A stretch of 64,000 nt of DNA from a bacterium (GTDB lineage: Bacteria; Actinomycetota; Acidimicrobiia; Spongiisociales; Spongiisociaceae), in contig JAPPFW010000002.1 in assembly GCA_028821575.1 (NCBI GenBank), positions 62,001 to 126,000 on the forward strand, in the 5' to 3' direction. Made by a program: the position numbers and the translations under genes. Below the pieces are notes generated by a model. The model saw nothing but the letters and a program-made list of their open reading frames with translations. It did no database searches and had not been told where the DNA came from. Position 1 is the stretch's first letter. Every line of letters begins with the position of its first letter. Shown in pieces: positions 8,821-16,348 of this stretch.

Positions 8821-9373
8821 ACCGGATCACGCCCCCGTCCACGGACATGATCTCTATCACAGACCAGACCGGCCAGCCGCGGTCCTCCAGCAACCGTCGT
8901 GCTCCCACCCAGGACTTCTCGATCGCGAACACCGCTCCCAGCATCCGGCATCCGAGCTCCTCGATGATCTCGCCCAGCGCCAGCGCGGTCCTTCCCTGGG
9001 CCAGGAAGTCGTCGACGACCAGAACCCGGAGACCTGGCTCCATCACCCGGCGCCGGATCTCTATGGTGTACTCGAAACCTTTGGTCGCGGATCCGACCTC
9101 CCTGCTCACCGCCTGCCTCGGCCCTGGGAGAACGTACTTCTTGGCGTAGACCATCGGCAATCCCAACCGTGCCGCGGTCAGCAGGGCAGGCGGAATGCCG
9201 CTCGCCTCGGCGGTGACGATCACCTCGGGCCGGAGCGGCTCGGCTATCGCGGCGATCCGTCTGGCGATCTCCGCCATGACCCGGGCGTCGACCCGGTGGT
9301 TTACGAACGTGTCGACGTTGACGATGTCACCGTTCACGCTCGAGCGTTCGGCCACATACCGTTCCAGATCCAT
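8813..9373 (-). CDS. xpt: Xanthine phosphoribosyltransferase-like protein
   Basis: Salvages a purine base, most likely xanthine, by joining it to PRPP to give XMP. The PRPP loop is VLVVDDFLAQGRTA at residues 117-130; the N-terminal LNVDTF-like stretch (here IVNVDTFVNHRVD) and KKYVLPGP are typical of Xpt rather than of Hpt or Apt. At 186 residues it matches Xpt length. The frame is open further upstream to 9568, but that part is antisense to nth; I chose the ATG at 9371-9373. It is the first gene of a two-gene unit with the thioesterase. No purine riboswitch is visible upstream. Confidence 0.8.
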   Translation of the reverse strand: MDLERYVAERSSVNGDIVNVDTFVNHRVDARVMAEIARRIAAIAEPLRPEVIVTAEASGIPPALLTAARLGLPMVYAKKYVLPGPRQAVSREVGSATKGFEYTIEIRRRVMEPGLRVLVVDDFLAQGRTALALGEIIEELGCRMLGAVFAIEKSWVGARRLLEDRGWPVWSVIEIMSVDGGVIRFA

Positions 9374-9432
9374 ACGCCGAACGTTACCCTGTCGCAGAGC
9401 CGTCACGGATCTCAGTCCCCGGAGCCGGGAAT

Positions 9433-10125
9433 TCAGGAAGAGTCCGGAACAGGTGTCTTTGGCTCGTAGGGACAGAGCCTCCGGATGTCGCAACGCCAGC
9501 ACTTGGGCCGCCGAGCCTCGCATATGTCCCGGCCGAATTGGATGATTCGCATGGACAGGCGTTGCCATTCGTGCTTAGGGACCAGCGCTTTCAGATCCTG
9601 CTCGATCTTGGTGGGATCCTTCTCGCGCGTCAGCCCGGTCCGGTTGGTGATCCTCCGCACATGGGTGTCGACCGCGATCGCCGGCTGCCCGAAAGCCTCC
9701 GCCAGGACCACGGAGGCAGTCTTGCGGCCCACGCCCTTGAGGGTCACCAGTTCGTCGATGTCGTCCGGGACCACTCCCTGGTAGCGGTCCACGAGGTCCT
9801 GGGACAGGGCAATGATCGACCGGGTCTTCTGCCTGTAGAAACCGGTCGAGAAGATCACCTGCTCCACCTCATCCGGGTTGGCCACAGCCAGGTCATCCGG
9901 GGTCGGCCACCGTGCGAACAGTCGGGGGGTCGCCCGGTTCACGTTCTCGTCCGTGGTCTGAGCCGATATCACCGTGGAGACCAGCAACTCGAAAGGGTTC
10001 GCGTAGCGCAGCGCGGTGCCGATCTCGGGGTATCGAATCGCCAGCCGGTTCACGATACGCCGGGCAAAGCCCCGTTCCTTCGGGCTGGGAACGGTCCCGT
10101 CCGCCCGTTTCTCGCCTGCCGCCAT
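9433..10125 (-). CDS. nth: Endonuclease III (bifunctional DNA glycosylase/AP lyase)
   Basis: Removes oxidised pyrimidines and cuts the abasic site in base-excision repair. The helix-hairpin-helix motif LKGVGRKTASVV carries the catalytic lysine (K135) and VDTHVRR the catalytic aspartate (D153). The C-terminal [4Fe-4S] site is complete: C202, C209, C212 and C218 in the C-x6-C-x2-C-x5-C pattern. At 230 residues it is normal length with a 17-residue N-terminal extension. It is divergent from the MATE transporter gene. A TAACCT -10-like box lies nine bases before the ATG. Confidence 0.95.
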   Translation of the reverse strand: MAAGEKRADGTVPSPKERGFARRIVNRLAIRYPEIGTALRYANPFELLVSTVISAQTTDENVNRATPRLFARWPTPDDLAVANPDEVEQVIFSTGFYRQKTRSIIALSQDLVDRYQGVVPDDIDELVTLKGVGRKTASVVLAEAFGQPAIAVDTHVRRITNRTGLTREKDPTKIEQDLKALVPKHEWQRLSMRIIQFGRDICEARRPKCWRCDIRRLCPYEPKTPVPDSS

Positions 10126-10134
10126 AAGGATGCA

Positions 10135-10140
10135 AGGTTA
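10135..10140 (-). promoter_or_regulatory. -10 box of nth
   Basis: On the minus strand TAACCT ends nine bases before the nth ATG, which allows a leaderless or nearly leaderless transcript. Confidence 0.3.
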
Positions 10141-10274
10141 GAGCGCCTGTGGGCGCACAGATGCTCGTGCGATACCCTGCGTCGAGCACCTCAGCGGCCC
10201 GTCCCACAGCAAACAACCGGGCCGGGATGATGTCGACTCGGGCTTTGCACCGCGACACCATAAGCTCCCGCACG

Positions 10275-11555
10275 ATGTTCCGGGTGAACGATGACGACAG
10301 GGCCATCTTCCGGCTAGCGGTTCCGGCGTTGGGCGCGCTCGCCGCTGAGCCGCTCGTAACGCTGGTCGACACTGCCTTCGTCGGGCGCTTGGGAGAGGAG
10401 CCCCTAGCAGCGCTCGGCGTAGTCACCGGGCTGCTCCACCTTGCCTTCTTCGTGTTCATCGCGCTGGCTTACGCAAGCACTCCGCTGATCGCGGCAGCCG
10501 TAGGTGCGGGGCACCGGGACCGGGCCGCGGTGCTGGCAGGCCAGTCGATCCTGATCGCGGCCCTGCTGGTCGTCGCGGGCCTGGTCGTGATCGAGACCGC
10601 CGCACCGCATCTGGTACGGCTGATGGGCGCGGCCCCGCAGGTGGAACCGGCGGCCGTAACGTACCTACGTATCCGCGGGCTCGGCCTTCCGGCTCTGCTC
10701 GCGCTCACGGTCGGTCACGCGGTGTACCGCGGACTCGGAGACACCCGGACCCCTATGTTCATCAGCCTCGGTCTGAGCCTGATCAACGTGGTACTCGACC
10801 CCATCCTGATATTCAGGTTCGGATGGGGTCTGGCGGGCACCGGCTACGCATCCGTCGTAGCCCAGTCCGCCGGTGCGGCAGCGTTCTCCTACCTGTTCGT
10901 CACGGGTCGCACCGGTCTGCCGATCCGCTGGATCCGCCCGCGCTGGGAGGACATGAGGGAGTTGGTCAGTGCCGGATCGTCCCTCTTCGTCCGGACGCTG
11001 CTCCTCGTGGCGACCCTCACCGTTGCAACCGCGTCTGCTGCCCGTCTCGGGGTGACCCAGGTGGCTGCCCACCAGGTGGCAGCACAGATCTGGTTCTTCC
11101 TATCCCTGGTGGTCGACTCCGTCGCCATCGCCGCCCAGAACCTCGTTGCAGCTCATCTGGCGAGAGATCGGAGCACAGCCCGGCGACTGTCCAGACGGAT
11201 GCTGGTGTGGGGAGTCGTGTGGGGAGTCGTGCTGGCGGTGTCGTTCTGGCTGCTGCGCGACCTCCTCCCAGGCTGGTTCACCTCTGACCGGTCGGTCATC
11301 ATCATGGCTGCCTCGCTGATGCCCATCGTGGCCATCAGCCAGCCCCTGAACAGCGTGGTGTTCGTCCTCGACGGCATCATGATCGGCGCCGCAGACTTCA
11401 GGTTCCTCGCGGTGGCGATGACAGGAGCGGCAGCCCTGACCTGCGTCCTGCTGGTCACCGCGACATCCATCGGCGGGATCTGGATGGCGCTGGTGGTATT
11501 CATGCTGGCGCGGCTCGTGCCGCTGGCTTGGCGCTACGTTCGGGTGGTCACCTGA
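10275..11555 (+). CDS. MATE family efflux transporter
   Basis: A 426-residue, twelve-helix transporter of the DinF-like branch of the MATE family, which exports cationic drugs or metabolites in exchange for Na+ or H+. The N-terminal half begins with RAIFRLAVPALGALAAEPLVTLVDTAFVGRLG, the classic MATE opening. Helices 1-6 and 7-12 form two repeated halves. The frame is open to 10149; I chose ATG 10275 because the family alignment starts there. Its 3' end overlaps that of the convergent MFS gene by 22 bases. Confidence 0.88.
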   Translation: MFRVNDDDRAIFRLAVPALGALAAEPLVTLVDTAFVGRLGEEPLAALGVVTGLLHLAFFVFIALAYASTPLIAAAVGAGHRDRAAVLAGQSILIAALLVVAGLVVIETAAPHLVRLMGAAPQVEPAAVTYLRIRGLGLPALLALTVGHAVYRGLGDTRTPMFISLGLSLINVVLDPILIFRFGWGLAGTGYASVVAQSAGAAAFSYLFVTGRTGLPIRWIRPRWEDMRELVSAGSSLFVRTLLLVATLTVATASAARLGVTQVAAHQVAAQIWFFLSLVVDSVAIAAQNLVAAHLARDRSTARRLSRRMLVWGVVWGVVLAVSFWLLRDLLPGWFTSDRSVIIMAASLMPIVAISQPLNSVVFVLDGIMIGAADFRFLAVAMTGAAALTCVLLVTATSIGGIWMALVVFMLARLVPLAWRYVRVVT

Positions 11556-12766
11556 CCCATCTCGTTTCCGAGCGTCTCGGGAATCAACGTCTGGAGAATG
11601 ACGGCCAGAACCACACCCGACCCGAGCGCGGTGACCGTGAGGGACAGGTTCCACAGATCGATCGTGTACGCGGCGATCGAAAGACCGAGGATCGATCCCA
11701 GCACAGCCACCGAGTGGAGCCATTGGTTGGCGGTGGCGCGTATCTCGGTGGGGAACAGTTCGGTGCGTTGGGCGGCACTGACGGGTAGCGCGGCCGAACT
11801 GCCGAACGCCGATAGCGCCGTGAACGCCAGCAGCAGGTTGGGACTGGTCGACCAGTAAAAACCCACCCCGCCCGCCAGACCGGTTAGCAGGGCCGCGATG
11901 ATGGTCGGCTTGCGGCCGAGTGCGTCCGCCATCCTGGCCCCCAGGAAGTAGCCGGCGCCGCCGGCAGTACCTCCGATCAGCATGATCCGGGCCGCCTCCG
12001 CACTTGCGAGGCCCAACTCGTTGACCAGCCGTTCGAATGCGAACGTGACAGCTACCGCCGAGAAGGCGCTGATGGACAGGCTGTAGAGGGCGGCCAGCCA
12101 GAACCGTCCGGCGTAGCGGCCGATCAGCGGGTATATGAAGAGGGTGTGACGTTCCGTGTACCGGAAGATCTGGCTCTCTCCCAACCGCATGCTCAAGAGG
12201 AAGTAGCACGGCAGGCCGAGAACCGACGCACCGAAGAGCAACCGCCAGCCATCCTCGTTCATCTGCGCCAGCGGAAGCGCCAGAAGGCCGGCGCCCGATC
12301 CGAGGGCGACCGCGGTGGCGTAGAAACTGATCGCCCACGCCCGGTTGTCCCAGCGAACCTGCTCGGCCAGCAGGACCGTGGCCAGCATCGCCATCGCGGC
12401 CGATCCCATCCTGGCCAGGATCTGGAGCGCGGTGTAGAGGGAAGGCGCGACGGCGAGGGCGGTGGCACCGGTCGCCAAGAGCAGCATCAAGTAGGAGAGC
12501 AGGAAGGGGCCGCGGCGTCCCCACCTGTCACCCAGAACCGCGTAGACCACGGCGACCAGGGCGCCGATCCGAGCGATGGCGAACAGGCGGCTCATCTCCG
12601 CCCCGCTCAACCCGAAGGCGATCCGGACGAACGGGAGGGTGTTCACAGCCTGGGTCTGCGCGTATCCCTGGAAGAGGCCGACCAGGTACATCAGACCGAG
12701 CAAGCGACGATCCTGGCGCCGGTACCCGGACACGGGGCCGAACAGCCGGATCAGCCGACCGATCAT
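11534..12766 (-). CDS. MFS transporter
   Basis: A 410-residue major facilitator with twelve predicted helices. The loop after helix 2 contains LGDRWGRRGPF, a good match to the MFS signature GxxxDRxGRR, and the equivalent loop in the second half reads ARMADALGRKP. Substrate is unknown; sugar-phosphate, metabolite or drug export are all possible. The N-terminal extension to 12907 lacks membrane character and was left out; ATG 12764-12766 (MIGRLIRLF) is the natural start. The last 22 bases are antisense to the end of the MATE gene. Confidence 0.82.
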   Translation of the reverse strand: MIGRLIRLFGPVSGYRRQDRRLLGLMYLVGLFQGYAQTQAVNTLPFVRIAFGLSGAEMSRLFAIARIGALVAVVYAVLGDRWGRRGPFLLSYLMLLLATGATALAVAPSLYTALQILARMGSAAMAMLATVLLAEQVRWDNRAWAISFYATAVALGSGAGLLALPLAQMNEDGWRLLFGASVLGLPCYFLLSMRLGESQIFRYTERHTLFIYPLIGRYAGRFWLAALYSLSISAFSAVAVTFAFERLVNELGLASAEAARIMLIGGTAGGAGYFLGARMADALGRKPTIIAALLTGLAGGVGFYWSTSPNLLLAFTALSAFGSSAALPVSAAQRTELFPTEIRATANQWLHSVAVLGSILGLSIAAYTIDLWNLSLTVTALGSGVVLAVILQTLIPETLGNEMGQVTTRT

Positions 12767-12978
12767 GGTGTGATGTGCGGCGGTTCCGCCGGATCGCGGA
12801 GGGTGGGATCGGCCCGGGTGCCGAGGCGCGTCGGTATGGCTTGGGCCATGTACGTAGGTTAGTGAGGCTTGCACTCCCAGCGGAGCCCGCCATCGGCGGC
12901 CCAGCATTCACCTGTAGATCGTCCCACCTGCAAAGATGAGGGCATGGCAACAAACCCGGCCAGCCTTCGGAGAGGAAC

Positions 12979-13731
12979 GTGGAACCAGCCAGTTTCCTGA
13001 GTGCCTTCGTGTTCGGCGCTCTCTCATTCGTGTCACCCTGCGTCCTTCCCCTGCTTCCGGGCTACCTGGGCCTCATGTCCGGGTATTCGGTGGCCGAACT
13101 CCAGCAAGGGAAGGCCTCGACGGTCCGGATGCTGCGGGTCACCGCGCTGTTCGTAGCAGGCCTGACCGTGGTGTTCGTACTGCTCGGGGCCGGGGCCACC
13201 TCGATCGCAGGCCTGTTGCTCCGGAACAAGACCCTCATCACGCAGGTGGCCGGATGGCTCATCGTGCTGTTCGGGTTGGTCATCTTGGTGATGGCATTGG
13301 GCAACTCGCCGCGCTTGGCCTTTCTGGCGAGGGAACGGCGACTCGAGGTCCGTCCATCCCGCCTTGGAGGATGGGCGCCTCTCGTTATGGGTATGGCGTT
13401 CGGGTTCGGATGGACGCCTTGCATCGGTCCTGTCCTCGCCGCCATCCTCACCCAGGCCGCAACCCAGGAAACGGTCGTGAGAGGAATGTTCCTGCTGTTC
13501 CTCTTCTCGATGGGCATGGGGATACCCTTCATCGCGGCCGGCATAGGGGTGACCAAGGTCTACTCCGGTATCAGGCTGCTCCAGCGTCACCTCCGCAAGA
13601 TCAACGTGGTCTCAGGACTTCTCATGATCGTGTTCGGATGGCTGTTCATCACCGGGAGGATCACCGACCTGTCAAGCCTCATCAGCGACTGGATGATCCG
13701 CCTGGGACTGGAGCGCCTAGCGGAGATTTAG
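12979..13731 (+). CDS. ccdA: CcdA-type thiol/disulphide transporter (cytochrome c biogenesis)
   Basis: A 250-residue membrane protein with six predicted helices that carries reducing equivalents from cytosolic thioredoxin across the membrane, for cytochrome c maturation or protein repair. Both redox cysteines of the family are present in symmetric helix motifs: FVSPCVLPLLPGYLG (helix 1) and FGWTPCIGPVLAAIL (helix 4). The GTG start at 12979 is fixed by GGAGAGG a few bases upstream. No CcmF, ResB or thioredoxin gene is adjacent in this window, but a c-type cytochrome tail is encoded at the left edge. Confidence 0.9.
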   Translation: MEPASFLSAFVFGALSFVSPCVLPLLPGYLGLMSGYSVAELQQGKASTVRMLRVTALFVAGLTVVFVLLGAGATSIAGLLLRNKTLITQVAGWLIVLFGLVILVMALGNSPRLAFLARERRLEVRPSRLGGWAPLVMGMAFGFGWTPCIGPVLAAILTQAATQETVVRGMFLLFLFSMGMGIPFIAAGIGVTKVYSGIRLLQRHLRKINVVSGLLMIVFGWLFITGRITDLSSLISDWMIRLGLERLAEI

Positions 13732-14122
13732 TGGCTGGTGGTTGGGTGACTGCGGGAGATCGACCACACCTCTACACACAGCAACTTGGTGGTGATCTCA
13801 CGCAACGGGACCACCCGGGGTTTGGGTGATGAGAACCCATAGTATGCGAGACGGCGGTCCGCTGGTGAGCTACGAGCCCCTATCTCTGACCAGCCAGCGG
13901 GCCGCCACTCGTAAGGAGTTCGCTCGCACCACCGACGATACCACCTTCCGCTAGTTGTCCGTTGATGGTTATCTCGCACTGACCCACTGATGATCCACCA
14001 TCCACCACTGACCACCCACCACTGACCACTGACCACTGGACACCGAACATTTGTTCGGTTAGACTGTATGGCCCTCGTCGATGGCGTGGGAGTAGGCGTC
14101 ACCAGGAGGAACAGGTAGGACA
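13732..14122. repeat. Intergenic region with CCAC-rich tandem tract (imuA' upstream region)
   Basis: Directly after the ccdA stop there is a TGGCTGGTGG-like stretch (13732-13750). From 13981 to 14041 the sequence is a low-complexity tract of CCACTGA / CCACC units in irregular tandem order. It runs right up to the LexA box. The middle (13760-13975) holds nothing recognisable. Similar tracts recur before dnaE2, polA, uvrB, uvrA and uvrC. Confidence 0.7.
14044..14057. promoter_or_regulatory. LexA (SOS) box before imuA'-imuB
   Basis: CGAAC-ATTT-GTTCG is a perfect match to the actinobacterial/Gram-positive LexA operator GAAC-N4-GTTC with the flanking C and G also paired. It sits just before a TAGACT -10 box (14060-14065), inside the promoter, so LexA would block RNA polymerase until DNA damage. 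The genes downstream are a known SOS mutasome. Confidence 0.9.
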
Positions 14123-14770
14123 ATGGCCCGTAGTGCGGCGGCGGTAGTGACGGTGCCGGCCATGCCGGTGCGGGTAAACACCGACCTGCTGGCTATGCAA
14201 CCCGGGCGCGTCGTCGGGTTGGAAGGATCCACGGGCTCGGGTCTTACCCGGGTCGGGTTCTCGATGCTGGCCGGGACGCCGCATCCGCATCGGGTGGTGG
14301 TGGACGCCCGGGGGTGGATATGCCCCCTGTCGGCCTGGGAGGTGGGTATCCCGCCCGACGGGCTGACGGTCGTGCGATGCGATGACCCGGCCCGGTGGCC
14401 GCGTGCCGTCGCCACCCTGCTTGACGGGGTCAAGGCGATCTATGCCGAAGTTCCCGGTGGCATCCGGGACTCGGTGTTACGACGCCTGGGCGCCAAGACA
14501 CGGACCCGAGACGCAATGGTGATCCTGCGCCCGCTGGCGGGCCGGCTCCCCCCCGGGTTGGCCTACCTACGTGTGCAGGTGGCTCAGGTGGTGTGGGAAG
14601 GCGCTGGGAGGGGACATGGACGCTTGGACCGCCGCACCCTGATCCTGGAGCTATCCGGGAAGGGCGCCGCGGGTCGGCGGGTCGTGGTGGAGGTGGAGGA
14701 CGATGGCGCGCATCCTGTGCGTATGGTTTCCGGACTGGGTGCTCCGCAGGCCGGACGCGCCGCCGGGTAG
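14123..14770 (+). CDS. imuA': ImuA'-type RecA-fold mutasome accessory protein
   Basis: A 215-residue protein with the shortened RecA-like fold seen in actinobacterial ImuA'. The region GRVVGLEGSTGSGLTRVGF occupies the Walker A position but lacks the lysine, and the protein lacks RecA's DNA loops, as expected for ImuA', which works as a structural partner of ImuB and DnaE2. The ATG has an AGGAGG site. The gene overlaps imuB by 68 bases in another frame, an unusually long overlap that implies tight coupling. The LexA box at 14044-14057 controls the unit. The name is based mainly on position and fold, since sequence conservation in this family is low. Confidence 0.8.
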   Translation: MARSAAAVVTVPAMPVRVNTDLLAMQPGRVVGLEGSTGSGLTRVGFSMLAGTPHPHRVVVDARGWICPLSAWEVGIPPDGLTVVRCDDPARWPRAVATLLDGVKAIYAEVPGGIRDSVLRRLGAKTRTRDAMVILRPLAGRLPPGLAYLRVQVAQVVWEGAGRGHGRLDRRTLILELSGKGAAGRRVVVEVEDDGAHPVRMVSGLGAPQAGRAAG

Positions 14771-16169
14771 ACCGGCCTTCGTAGTCGGAACCCGGGACGG
14801 CCGCTCGTTGGTGGCGGCCGCCAACGCCCCAGCGCGGGAGGCGGGGGTGAAGGCCGGTATGGCGCGTCGTGCCGCCGAGGCGCTCTGCCCGACGGCCCTG
14901 TCCCTGGATCGCGACCCGGCCGATGAGACCCGCCGTTTCGAACCGGTACTGGCTGCCGTCGAAGACCTTATTCCCCGAGTCGAGGTGATAGAACCCGGTT
15001 GGATCTTCATCCGGATCGATGGAGCGATCCGTTACTACGGCGGCGAGAAGGCTGTCGTGGACCGGGTAGCAGGGGCTGTGGGTCATCTGGCGGAGGGAGG
15101 CCGGTTCGGGGTGGCAGGAGGTCCCTTCGCTGCGTACTGGGCCGCCCGATCCGCCCGATCGAAGCTGATCGTGGAGGATGACCGGGCTTTCCTGGCCGGG
15201 CTGGACATATCCGCTTTGGCCACCGACGAACTGATTGCCACCTTCCGGTGGCTGGGAGTCACCACTCTCGGCGGTCTGGCAGCCCTTCCACGCGACGCAG
15301 TGGCCTCCCGATTCGGCGTTCCGGGCTTGGAGGCGCACCGGCTGGCGAGCGGCGAGGACCGGATGGTAGCGCCGCGGCCCATCCCACCCGACCTGGTGGT
15401 CGAGCGAGTTTTCGAGGAGCCGCTCCTCCTACTCGAGCAGGTGGGATTCGCCGCCCGCCACCTGGCCGGAGTGCTCATGAGCTTGCTGGAACAGCACCGG
15501 ATCGCGCCCCATCGGGTGGAGGTGGAAGCGGAAGCAGCCGAAGGGGTCACACGATCGCGGATATGGAGGAGTGCCGAACCGTTCGACGACAGGGCGCTGG
15601 CCGAACGGGTCTGGTGGCAGCTCCGCGCATGGACCGAGACCGGCGGGGTGCCGGGCGGTCTGACCCGCCTGAAGCTCGCCCCGGCCGACCTGTCCGACGA
15701 GGGCTACCAGCCGGGACTGTTCGAGGCGACTGCGGCGCGGATCGAGGCGGAGCGGGCGCTGGAGAGGACCCGGACCATCCTTGGTCCGGACTCGGTGCTG
15801 GAAGCGCGGCCCCAGGGCGGGCGGGATCCCGCCGAGCGGGTGCAGTGGACACGCTGGGGGGAGGAGTTCCCCGCACCGGTCCGTAACCCCGGTTCCCCAT
15901 GGCCGGGGAAGGTCCCCGAACCGTCGCCGAGCCTGGTGCCGCCCCGTCCCCAACACCTGGATGTGGAATGGGACGCCGGCATCCCAACCAGGGTACGCCT
16001 GGCCAGCCGGTGGGAACCGGTGGTGGCCTGGGCAGGTCCGTGGCGAAGGATGGGCCGATGGTGGGCCGAGGAAGAGCCGAGCGACCTCTACCAGATCGTC
16101 ACCTCGGCAGGCGCCATGCTATGCCGCGTAACCGGCGAACAGGTCTCCGTAGTCGGTGTTTACGACTGA
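14703..16169 (+). CDS. imuB: ImuB, catalytically inactive Y-family polymerase homologue
   Basis: A 488-residue Y-family relative that bridges the sliding clamp and DnaE2 in damage-induced mutagenesis. It opens with MARILCVWFPDWVLRR, where active Y-family enzymes have a metal-binding Asp, and the later position of SxDE reads EPGWIFIRIDG, so the catalytic carboxylates are missing, as in all ImuB proteins. The little-finger region and long C-terminal tail (about 370-488) are present. It overlaps imuA' by 68 bases. dnaE2 follows after 179 bases under its own LexA box. Confidence 0.92.
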   Translation: MARILCVWFPDWVLRRPDAPPGRPAFVVGTRDGRSLVAAANAPAREAGVKAGMARRAAEALCPTALSLDRDPADETRRFEPVLAAVEDLIPRVEVIEPGWIFIRIDGAIRYYGGEKAVVDRVAGAVGHLAEGGRFGVAGGPFAAYWAARSARSKLIVEDDRAFLAGLDISALATDELIATFRWLGVTTLGGLAALPRDAVASRFGVPGLEAHRLASGEDRMVAPRPIPPDLVVERVFEEPLLLLEQVGFAARHLAGVLMSLLEQHRIAPHRVEVEAEAAEGVTRSRIWRSAEPFDDRALAERVWWQLRAWTETGGVPGGLTRLKLAPADLSDEGYQPGLFEATAARIEAERALERTRTILGPDSVLEARPQGGRDPAERVQWTRWGEEFPAPVRNPGSPWPGKVPEPSPSLVPPRPQHLDVEWDAGIPTRVRLASRWEPVVAWAGPWRRMGRWWAEEEPSDLYQIVTSAGAMLCRVTGEQVSVVGVYD

Positions 16170-16290
16170 GGCTGATTACCGTTTGCCTTACATGCTTTAC
16201 ATGCTGGAGCTTCCCTTCCATTCAACATAACTGTGCTGAGGCTTATTCAGTGAACAAGCCTCACCATTGCCTCCACCGTGAGGGTTTACG

Positions 16291-16310
16291 AGGCCACCAG
16301 CCACCAGCAA
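16291..16310. repeat. CCACCAGC repeat before dnaE2
   Basis: Two CCACCAG units in tandem (AGGCCACCAGCCACCAGCAA), ending two bases before the LexA box of dnaE2. Same character as the tract before imuA' and uvrB. Confidence 0.5.
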
Positions 16311-16312
16311 TA

Positions 16313-16326
16313 CGAACGTATGTTCG
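16313..16326. promoter_or_regulatory. LexA (SOS) box before dnaE2
   Basis: CGAAC-GTAT-GTTCG matches GAAC-N4-GTTC perfectly, including the paired outer C and G. It covers the position expected for the -35 element of the TAGCCT promoter that follows (16337-16342). LexA binding would exclude polymerase. Confidence 0.9.
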
Positions 16327-16336
16327 ATAGATTGAC

Positions 16337-16342
16337 TAGCCT
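16337..16342 (+). promoter_or_regulatory. -10 box of dnaE2, leaderless-type
   Basis: TAGCCT ends exactly six bases before the dnaE2 ATG (16349). The transcript would then begin at the start codon. A GAGGG stretch between the two is too close to the ATG to act as a ribosome site. Confidence 0.5.
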
Positions 16343-16348
16343 GAGGGA

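Noticed and set aside
9374-9568. N-terminal extension of xpt
   Set aside because: It overlaps the nth coding region on the same strand in another frame and precedes the natural Xpt N-terminus.
13981-14041. Possible CRISPR array in the repeat tracts
   Set aside because: Units are short, irregular and contiguous with no unique spacers, and no cas genes are in the window.
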